The translations under genes were made by a program, and so were the position numbers. From positions 1-6,962 of the forward strand of contig QHTP01000226.1 of NCBI GenBank assembly GCA_003220855.1: DNA of 6,962 nucleotides, written 5' to 3'. Each line of letters begins with the position of its first letter. Within the stretch, counting starts at the first letter, position 1. The notes under the pieces were generated by a model, which saw nothing but the letters and a program-made list of their open reading frames with translations, was not told where the DNA came from and searched no databases. Below are positions 1 through 5,278 of the stretch, in pieces. This DNA comes from Gemmatimonadota bacterium (GTDB lineage: Bacteria; Gemmatimonadota; Gemmatimonadetes; Gemmatimonadales; GWC2-71-9).

Positions 1-145
1 CCGCCGCTCGGTCGTCTGGTCCGACAGCGAGCATCTCGCCGTGATCGGCCTGGAGGACATGGTGGTGGTGCGGGCCAACGGCCACACCCTCGTCATGCCG
101 ACGGGGCGAGCCGAGCGGCTCAAGCAGCTCGTGCAGCACCTGTGA
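1..145 (+). CDS. Mannose-1-phosphate guanylyltransferase, C-terminal end (5' partial)
   Basis: The frame opens at base 2 and ends with TGA at 143-145, giving the last 47 residues (from RRSVVWSD to LVQHL). The sequence is identical to the tail of the ORF ending at 888, where the preceding residues carry the FRWDDIGSWDAL motif typical of mannose-1-phosphate guanylyltransferases. That identity, rather than the short tail itself, supports the call. The family transfers GMP from GTP to mannose-1-phosphate to make GDP-mannose for envelope glycans. The piece seen here is the segment after the catalytic domain, with a GLEDMVVV strand typical of the family. The catalytic N-terminal part must lie upstream of the window. 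The stop overlaps a GTG start at 142 (GTGA), so the next gene is probably translationally coupled. Confidence 0.75.
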   Translation, partial: RRSVVWSDSEHLAVIGLEDMVVVRANGHTLVMPTGRAERLKQLVQHL

Positions 146-155
146 CCCACGCGCT
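1..155 (+). repeat. Perfect direct repeat, copy 1 (GMP tail and GlmU-like start)
   Basis: All 155 bases match 744-898 exactly when the sequences are aligned by eye, at an offset of 743 bases. The repeat covers the last 47 GMP codons, the GTGA overlap and the first codons (MTHAL) of the GlmU-like gene. It touches the window edge, so its true left end is unknown. Identity ends at base 156 (C here, G at 899). Confidence 0.95.
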
Positions 156-297
156 CTATCTGCTCGATCCCGAGGCCGGTGCGGCGTGGGCGCCGTTCCT
201 GGGCGCGCGTCCGCTGTGTGAGCTGCGCGCCGGCGCTCACCTCATCCGCGAGCGGTGGGAGGCGTTTGTGGGCGCGGAGGCCGCGGGAATCTTTGCG

Positions 298-474
298 CTC
301 CCCCACCTCGTGGGCTTCACCGAGCCGGGCGTGCCGGCCGTGACGCCGCGGCGTCCCGTGACGGGACCTGCCGTGATCGGGTCCTCGACCTTCGCTCCCC
401 GCGGCCTCGCGCCCGCGCTCCCCGACGGCGCATTCCGACTCACGTGCGGGGGCATCACGGTGGGCTGGGGCGTG
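298..474 (+). repeat. Diverged direct repeat of GlmU-like N-terminal region, copy 1
   Basis: These 59 codons (LPHLVGF to GWGV) align without gaps to 897-1073. I count 19 differences in 177 bases (about 89% identity). Seventeen are third-position silent changes and two change the residue (V to A, T to A). The last 25 bases before the junction (451-475) are identical to 1050-1074. Confidence 0.9.
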
Positions 475-478
475 GCGC
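472..478 (+). other. Rearrangement junction: GlmU-like sequence to GMP sequence
   Basis: Up to about base 475 the sequence matches the GlmU-like gene (compare 1050-1074). After it, the sequence codes for GMP (RFLGEAGAYAREL, then the WDDIGSW motif). The join keeps the reading frame. Any microhomology cannot be defined fully because the intact upstream part of the GMP gene is outside the window. Confidence 0.75.
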
Positions 479-743
479 GCTTTCTCGGCGAGGCCGGCGC
501 CTACGCGCGCGAGCTCAAGCCGGGGTGGCCGGCGCTGGCGGCGGGCGACGTCGCGGGCTTCTTCGGCGCGGTGCGCCCGGTGGCCGTGGACGTCGCCGTG
601 TTGGAGCGGACCAAGCGTCTCGCCGTGGTCGCGGGCACGTTTCGCTGGGACGACATCGGCTCGTGGGACGCCCTGCTGCGCATCCGCAAGCCCGACGCGC
701 GGGGCAACGTGGTGGTCGGGAACGTCACCCTGGCCGACGACGT

Positions 744-898
744 CCGCCGCTCGGTCGTCTGGTCCGACAGCGAGCATCTCGCCGTGATCGGCCTGGAGGA
801 CATGGTGGTGGTGCGGGCCAACGGCCACACCCTCGTCATGCCGACGGGGCGAGCCGAGCGGCTCAAGCAGCTCGTGCAGCACCTGTGACCCACGCGCT
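744..898 (+). repeat. Perfect direct repeat, copy 2
   Basis: This is the second copy of the block at 1-155, with no mismatch. It ends at the GCGCT of codons 4-5 of the GlmU-like gene starting at 885. That is exactly where the 144-base deletion relative to the first GlmU-like copy begins and where the diverged sequence takes over. Confidence 0.95.
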
Positions 899-1910
899 GC
901 CCCACCTCGCGGGCTTCGCCGAACCGGGCGTCCCGGCCGTCACGCCCCGGCGCCCGGTGACGGGGCCTGCGGTCATCGGCTCCTCGACCTTCGCCCCCCG
1001 CGGCCTCGCACCCGCGCTCCCCGACGGCGCGTTCCGGCTCACCTGCGGCGGCATCACGGTGGGCTGGGGCGTGGGGCCGGGAGCGACGTGGGACCGGCCC
1101 CAGCCGCACGCGCGGACGATCGAGGTGGGGGGCGCCGTGCTGCACGGCGTGTACGACCTGGTCGCCACGCTCGAGCGGCTGCTCCACGCCGACGTGCACG
1201 CCCTGCTCAGCGACGCCGACCCGATCCCCGCGGGGAGCATCGTGCTGGGCGACCCCGCGGCCATCGCGCTGCACGACGCGGTGGTCGAGCCGGGTGTGGT
1301 GTTCGACGTGCGCGGCGGTCCCGTGGTCCTCGAGAGCGGGGCCGAGGTCCGCTCGGGTACGCGACTCGAAGGCCCGCTGTGGGTGGGCGCCAACACGCAC
1401 GTGCTGGGCGGGTCCGTGCGCGTGACGGCGATCGGCCCGCGCTGCAATGTCCGGGGCGAATTGTCGAACTGCGTCTTTCTGGGGTATGCCAACAAGGCCC
1501 ACGACGGCTTCGTGGGCCACTCAGTGATCGGCCGCTGGGCGAACATCGGCGCCGGCACGATCACGTCGAACCTGAAGAACACGTACGGCCGCGTGCGGCT
1601 CGATGTCGCGGGCACGCCGATCGAGACGGGTCTCCAGTTCCTGGGCAGTCTCATCGGCGACCACGCCAAGACCGCGATCGGGACTCTGCTCGCGACGGGC
1701 ACGGTCATCGGCACGGGGGCCAGCGTGTTCGACGCGGTGCGACCGCCCAAGTACGTCGCGCCGTTCGCGTGGGGGGCGTCGGGCGGGCCACGGATGAGCC
1801 GCGACGGCTTTCTCAGCGTCGCCGAGCGCGTCTTGCCACGGCGCGACGTCGCGGTGGACGCCGCGCTGCGCGGCATGCTGGGGCGGATATACGATTGGGG
1901 CACGGGGTGA
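885..1910 (+). CDS. GlmU-like sugar nucleotidyltransferase / acyltransferase with left-handed beta-helix, N-terminally shortened
   Basis: This 341-residue protein starts at GTG 885, overlapping the GMP stop at 886-888, and ends with TGA at 1908-1910. It resembles the alternative bacterial GlmU family (UDP-GlcNAc diphosphorylase / glucosamine-1-phosphate N-acetyltransferase type), which would make UDP-N-acetylglucosamine or a related nucleotide sugar in the cytoplasm. Residues from about 115 on form a hexapeptide-repeat left-handed beta-helix. Key matches are NKAHDGFVGHSVIG (203-216, with H206 where GlmU has its catalytic His), NIGAGTITSNLKN (220-232), then SLIGDHAKTAIGT and a C-terminal PPKYVAPFAWG. 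No classical GxGTRM-type nucleotide loop is visible, as expected for this family. Compared with the copy starting at 142, 48 residues are missing after MTHAL, which removes the conserved RPLCELRAG/IRERW segment; adding them back gives 389 residues. The acyltransferase half looks intact, but the N-terminal half is probably impaired if the deletion is real. The substrate is not certain. Confidence 0.8.
   Translation: MTHALPHLAGFAEPGVPAVTPRRPVTGPAVIGSSTFAPRGLAPALPDGAFRLTCGGITVGWGVGPGATWDRPQPHARTIEVGGAVLHGVYDLVATLERLLHADVHALLSDADPIPAGSIVLGDPAAIALHDAVVEPGVVFDVRGGPVVLESGAEVRSGTRLEGPLWVGANTHVLGGSVRVTAIGPRCNVRGELSNCVFLGYANKAHDGFVGHSVIGRWANIGAGTITSNLKNTYGRVRLDVAGTPIETGLQFLGSLIGDHAKTAIGTLLATGTVIGTGASVFDAVRPPKYVAPFAWGASGGPRMSRDGFLSVAERVLPRRDVAVDAALRGMLGRIYDWGTG
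897..1073 (+). repeat. Diverged direct repeat of GlmU-like N-terminal region, copy 2
   Basis: This is the partner of 298-474. It continues without a break into the rest of the GlmU-like gene (GPGATWD and onward), so this copy shows the natural continuation. Copy 1 instead jumps into the GMP coding sequence after base 474. Confidence 0.9.
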
Positions 1911-1974
1911 CGGCCGCGCGTTGCGGTCGGCACCTCCGCTGCACAAATTGCACGACTCCACTCACACGAGCGGC

Positions 1975-3651
1975 ATGGCGCAGACCGAGCAATACCGGCG
2001 GGTCGGCAAGTTCGAGCTGCACGAGCTCATCGGCGAAGGGGCGATGGGCGAGGTCTGGCGGGCGTACGACTCCGTCATCCGCCGCTACGTCGCGCTCAAG
2101 CTGCTCTCGCGGGCGGGCCGGTCGGCGGACGCGCGCGAGCGGCTGCTGCGCGAGGCCCGCGCCGCCGGCGCCCTGCAGCATCCCAACATCGTCACCATCT
2201 ACGACCTGGGCGAAGCGGATGGGCAACTGTTCATCGCCATGGAGCTGGTCGACGGACGTGACCTGAGCACGTTGATCGCGCTGAGCGAGCCGCTCCCGCT
2301 CGAGCGCAAGCTGGACCTCGTGATCGAAGTGCTGCAGGGACTCTCGTACGCGCACGAGCGCGGTGTCATTCACCGCGACATCAAGCCGTCCAACGTGCGG
2401 ATCGCCTCCGACGGCTCCGTCAAGATCATGGACTTCGGGATCGCACGTCTGCAGTCGGCCGACGTCACCGGCTCCGGCGCGATCGTCGGGACGCCGACCT
2501 ACATGGCCCCCGAACAGATCACCAACGGCGCCATTACGCCCGCCACCGACGTGTTCGCGGTCGGCTGCCTCCTGTACGAGTTCCTCACCTATCGCAAGCC
2601 GTTCGAGGGAGAAACCGTGCACGGGGTGCTGTACCAGGTGCTCACGACCGACCCCAAGCCGCTCCGCACCACCGTGCCATCCATCCCCGCGGTGCTGGAG
2701 CGCGTGGTGTCGAAGGCGCTGATCAAGGTGCCGGAGGAGCGCTACGAGACGGCGCGCCAGATGCAGTCGGCCCTGTTCGCCATCCGCGCCGCCCTCTCGG
2801 GTGCGTCCGATACGACGGAGCGGCTGAGCCTCCGGTGGACGCCCATCCCGTCCGCCGTGCTCCGCCTGGTGACCCACGCCCCCGTCAAGTGGCGGGCGGC
2901 GGTACTGACCACGTTGATGGTCACGGCGCTGGTGCTGTTGTACGTGTCGCGCTCGCCCTCACCCGTGGCCGCCCCGCTCGGCGACGCGCAATTCGCCGGG
3001 GCGAGCCTCGATCAGGTCCTCGGCTACGCGTTGCCGGCGACCCTCAACGCCGCGCTCGTGGCGCAGCGGGACTCGACCCTCGCCGCCCGGGAGCGCGCCC
3101 GCCACGCCGGCGCCATGAAGAACAACGTCCCCTCGCTCATCCTAGCGGAGACCGTCCTGCTTACCGCGGAGGGCGCCCTGCGCTCGGGCGATCTGGCACG
3201 CGCGGCCAGCGGATACGTGAGCGCGATCCCGCAGTACCGGAAGGCGCAACAGGAAGCCGAAGGCCTGCGGCGCGACGCTCAGCAGTCGCTCGCCCCGCCG
3301 TCCCCACAGCCCACCGAGACCCGCGCGGCGGTCGGCCTGCTGCTGCAGGATCTGGAGCGCGCCATGGCGAGCGAGCGGGTGGGCAACCTCCAGGTCCTGA
3401 TGCCCGGCATGGCGGCGAAAGACGTCACGGGATGGGAGACGTTCTTCCAGCGCTACACCCGGCTCACGGCCCGCTATGCCGTCGAGCGTCTGAGCGCGCG
3501 CGGCGACACGGCGAATGCCCTCGTGCGGACGTCGTACACGTTCGTGCCGGCGGGGGGCGGGGCGCAGCGCGAAACCCGCCTGCGCCAGGCGATCCGCTTC
3601 CTCAAGACGCCGGACGGCTGGCGCATCGCGAACATCCGCGACGCACACTGA
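1975..3651 (+). CDS. Transmembrane Ser/Thr protein kinase with C-terminal NTF2-like extracytoplasmic domain
   Basis: This is a Hanks-type kinase of 558 residues that phosphorylates Ser/Thr on unknown targets at the membrane. ATG 1975 is chosen because the kinase fold follows directly (YRRVGKFEL). A TTG 18 codons earlier (1921) is possible, but the extra residues look unstructured. All catalytic motifs are present: glycine loop GEGAMGEV (20-27), Lys42 in VALKLL, helix-C Glu60, HRDIKPSN (133-140), DFG (153-155), GTPTYMAPE (172-180) and Asp192. The kinase domain ends near 275. A linker leads to one hydrophobic membrane segment (about 308-324). The extracytoplasmic part has an Ala-rich helical stretch (about 345-445) and a C-terminal region (about 451-558, ending DGWRIANIRDAH) whose pattern fits an NTF2/SnoaL-like fold. 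No PASTA repeats are present. The gene lies 64 bases after the GlmU-like stop on the same strand, with no clear ribosome-binding site or terminator between them. The kinase call is firm, the tail-domain call moderate. Confidence 0.93.
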   Translation: MAQTEQYRRVGKFELHELIGEGAMGEVWRAYDSVIRRYVALKLLSRAGRSADARERLLREARAAGALQHPNIVTIYDLGEADGQLFIAMELVDGRDLSTLIALSEPLPLERKLDLVIEVLQGLSYAHERGVIHRDIKPSNVRIASDGSVKIMDFGIARLQSADVTGSGAIVGTPTYMAPEQITNGAITPATDVFAVGCLLYEFLTYRKPFEGETVHGVLYQVLTTDPKPLRTTVPSIPAVLERVVSKALIKVPEERYETARQMQSALFAIRAALSGASDTTERLSLRWTPIPSAVLRLVTHAPVKWRAAVLTTLMVTALVLLYVSRSPSPVAAPLGDAQFAGASLDQVLGYALPATLNAALVAQRDSTLAARERARHAGAMKNNVPSLILAETVLLTAEGALRSGDLARAASGYVSAIPQYRKAQQEAEGLRRDAQQSLAPPSPQPTETRAAVGLLLQDLERAMASERVGNLQVLMPGMAAKDVTGWETFFQRYTRLTARYAVERLSARGDTANALVRTSYTFVPAGGGAQRETRLRQAIRFLKTPDGWRIANIRDAH

Positions 3652-3669
3652 GCATCCCCCCCGGCCGCG

Positions 3670-4065
3670 TCAGTCCCAGGCGCGCTCGGTGGGCTGCGGC
3701 GGTGCCGGGATCGCCACGGTGTCGGCCCGCGCCGTGGCGGGACCCACGCGGTGCAGCGTCGCCGGCTTCTCCAGGTCCCCGCCCGACAGCGTGAGCTTAT
3801 CCCCTTCGAGCTTCATGCCGTAGACCTGCCACACGCCGTCGCCGAGCGCGAGCCAGAGACTGTCCCGGACGATGCGCCACCGGGCCACCTGCTCGCCGAA
3901 CTGGGCGGAGCTGTCGCCCCGGACCATGATGTTACGGATCTCGTCTTCGGTCTTGGCCTGCCACTTGCCCTCGAGGTGAGAGCGGTGGAGGGGAGGCGCG
4001 GTCTGGGCGGCGAGCCCAGAGCCGAGCCCGACGAGCAGGACGAGGGCAGCGGCGCAGCGCGGCAT
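3670..4065 (-). CDS. Small exported protein of unknown function, possibly lipocalin-like beta-barrel
   Basis: This 131-residue protein starts at ATG 4065; a GTG at 4068 directly before it is an alternative start. The N-terminus MPRCAAALVLLVGLGSGLAAQ is a clear Sec signal peptide: a basic residue, a hydrophobic core and an LAA cleavage site before Q21. The mature part begins with LEGKW, then alternates polar and hydrophobic residues (RWRIVRDSLWLALGD, VWQVYGMKLEGDKLTLSGG), which suggests antiparallel beta strands like those of small lipocalin-like domains. The C-terminus is Pro-rich and ends TERAWD. No catalytic motif is visible. There is one Cys (residue 4, inside the signal region) and no lipobox. 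It lies downstream of the HD-GYP gene after a GC hairpin, and 18 bases from the convergent kinase stop. I do not recognise the family with confidence; function is unknown. Confidence 0.75.
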   Translation of the reverse strand: MPRCAAALVLLVGLGSGLAAQTAPPLHRSHLEGKWQAKTEDEIRNIMVRGDSSAQFGEQVARWRIVRDSLWLALGDGVWQVYGMKLEGDKLTLSGGDLEKPATLHRVGPATARADTVAIPAPPQPTERAWD

Positions 4066-4081
4066 CACCGGTGAAAGATAC

Positions 4082-4099
4082 GTCCCCCGGAAGGGGGAC
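4082..4099 (-). terminator. GC-rich hairpin directly after the HD-GYP stop codon
   Basis: A perfect 7-base-pair stem (GTCCCCC paired with GGGGGAC) closes a 4-base loop. It starts at the base next to the HD-GYP stop codon (4102-4100 on the minus strand). On the minus strand it is followed by GTATCTTT, only a weak T-rich run, so it could be a partial terminator, an mRNA 3'-end stabiliser, or a structure that limits translation of the next gene. The GGGGGAC arm lies 13 bases before the alternative GTG start at 4068. Confidence 0.45.
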
Positions 4100-5278
4100 T
4101 CAGGTCCCCGCGGTGCCGAGCGGCGCGCGCTCGTCGCTCAACACCGTCACCTGTGGCTCCCACTGCTGCATCATGCGCACGAAGGCACCCGCCAGCTCGG
4201 GGTCGAACTCGACCCCCGCCCGATCGCGCAGGTAGGCCAGCGTTCTCTCCTGCGGCCACGCCTCCCGATATGGTCGGTTGGTGCGGAGCGCGTCGTACAC
4301 ATCGCAGACGTGGACGAGTTTGCTGGCGCGGTGGCAGTCGCGCCGGAAGCGCAGGGTTGGGTAGCCCCCGCCGTTCAGCATGATGTGATGCTCGTACGCC
4401 ACCACGGCGGGCAGCTCGAGCTGCTCCTCCGACTTGAGGATGATGCGCGCGCCTTCGACGGGATGCTGGTTCATGAGCGCGCGCTCTTCGTCGGTGAAGC
4501 GGCCCGGCTTGGTGAGCACGTCCAGTGGGATCGTGACCTTGCCGATGTCGTGCAGCAGGCCGGCGATGCCGAAGTTCCGCACGTCCCGCGCGCCCAGACC
4601 GAGGTGCTCGGCGAGCGCCATGGCCAGCACCGCCACGTTCATGGAGTGCGTGGTCGTGTATTGGTCGAACTCCTTGAGCTGCAGCAGCGGGATCATGAGC
4701 TGGCGATCGCTGTGCATCGCGATCGACAGCGACCGGACCACCGCCTCCGCTTCGGTGAGCGGGACGACGCCCTGGGACCGGACGGCGTCCTGAAACCATC
4801 GGACCGTCTCCGCCTCTTCGCCCAACGAGTAGCCCATCGTGGCCGTCGCCACGGGCGCCTCGGCCTGCCCCGCGTCGCCCTTCACGCCGACCGAGCCGAA
4901 GCGAATGCTGGAACTCCGCAGCTGATGCGCCTCTGTCGTGTCGATCGCCGAGAGTGTCAACCGGGCCAGCACCTCGTCCAGGAAGCCCTCGAATTCCTCG
5001 CGGCTCACGCGGTCCGCGAACTCGAGCCGCTGGATGCCCGCCTGGGCGAGGCGCCGCGACCAGTCCCATGCCTTCAGCTCACGGACGGGTAGGTTCCCGA
5101 ACACGATCTCGTCGCCCAGAAAGGTGAACAGGGCGTTCGGCGCCGCGGCCTGCAGGTCGTGCAGCTCTTGGAACGCGTCGTCGATCGCCCGCTCGCGCGC
5201 GGGATGCCCCGCGGCGTAGAGCGTCATCGCCGCGAGCGCGTGTGCGAACGCCGACAGGAAGCCGGCGGGACCGCTCAC
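4100..5278 (-). CDS. HD-GYP domain protein (cyclic-di-GMP phosphodiesterase type)
   Basis: This 392-residue protein starts at GTG 5278, which overlaps the TGA of the upstream HEAT gene (GTGA), with a purine-rich GGGGGGAG about 8 bases upstream. The frame stays open further upstream, but that sequence is a shadow of the HEAT gene. Residues 1 to about 165 form an N-terminal region (AMTLYAAGHPARERA, FTFLGDEIVFG, GIQRLEF) without a recognised sensor domain or membrane segment, so the protein is probably cytoplasmic. Residues about 195-375 are the HD-GYP domain: THSMNV (210-215), HDIGK (243-247), His272 in NQHP, His297-His298, GGGYP (303-307) and CDVYDAL (325-331). The metal ligands expected for hydrolysing cyclic-di-GMP are therefore present. 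The central motif reads HHIMLNGGGYP, whereas the usual form is HHExxDGxGYP, so Glu and Asp are replaced by Ile and Asn. Activity is likely but not assured. It is translationally coupled to the HEAT gene. Confidence 0.9.
   Translation of the reverse strand: MSGPAGFLSAFAHALAAMTLYAAGHPARERAIDDAFQELHDLQAAAPNALFTFLGDEIVFGNLPVRELKAWDWSRRLAQAGIQRLEFADRVSREEFEGFLDEVLARLTLSAIDTTEAHQLRSSSIRFGSVGVKGDAGQAEAPVATATMGYSLGEEAETVRWFQDAVRSQGVVPLTEAEAVVRSLSIAMHSDRQLMIPLLQLKEFDQYTTTHSMNVAVLAMALAEHLGLGARDVRNFGIAGLLHDIGKVTIPLDVLTKPGRFTDEERALMNQHPVEGARIILKSEEQLELPAVVAYEHHIMLNGGGYPTLRFRRDCHRASKLVHVCDVYDALRTNRPYREAWPQERTLAYLRDRAGVEFDPELAGAFVRMMQQWEPQVTVLSDERAPLGTAGT

Larger units (their letters stand above)
142..888 (+). 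pseudogene. Chimeric ORF: GlmU-like N-terminus fused in frame to GMP C-terminus
   Basis: This is an uninterrupted 248-codon ORF starting at GTG 142, but it joins parts of two unrelated proteins. Residues 1-111 are the N-terminal region of a GlmU-like sugar nucleotidyltransferase (LYLLDPEAG, then RPLCELRAG and IRERWEAFVG, the conserved start of the alternative GlmU family). Residues from about 112 are the C-terminal half of a mannose-1-phosphate guanylyltransferase: VDVAVLE near 149-155, FRWDDIGSWDAL at 167-178, and a tail identical to that ending at 145. The change falls at about base 475. The fusion lacks the N-terminal GMP nucleotide-binding loop and all of the GlmU-like beta-helix, so activity for either reaction is unlikely. 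It has no clear ribosome-binding site and its start overlaps the preceding stop. It is either a rearrangement remnant or a product of a chimeric sequence join. I call it a pseudogene because neither parent protein is complete. Confidence 0.7.

Noticed and set aside
255..1910. 551-codon plus-strand open frame reaching back to 255
   Set aside because: Only the part from GTG 885 codes for the GlmU-like protein. The upstream part is an Arg/Gly-rich shadow of the chimeric ORF in another frame.
1914..1926. Small inverted repeat CCGC/GCGG after the GlmU-like stop
   Set aside because: The stem is only 4 bases with no T-run, too weak for a terminator in such GC-rich DNA.
1921..1949. Possible promoter before the kinase (TTGCGG, 17 bases, CAAATT)
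   Set aside because: The match to a sigma-70 consensus is weak and occurs in a short gap; it could be chance.
501..1961. Long minus-strand open frames opposite the GlmU-like region
   Set aside because: Low-complexity translations with no recognisable motifs, while the plus strand codes for clear enzyme families.
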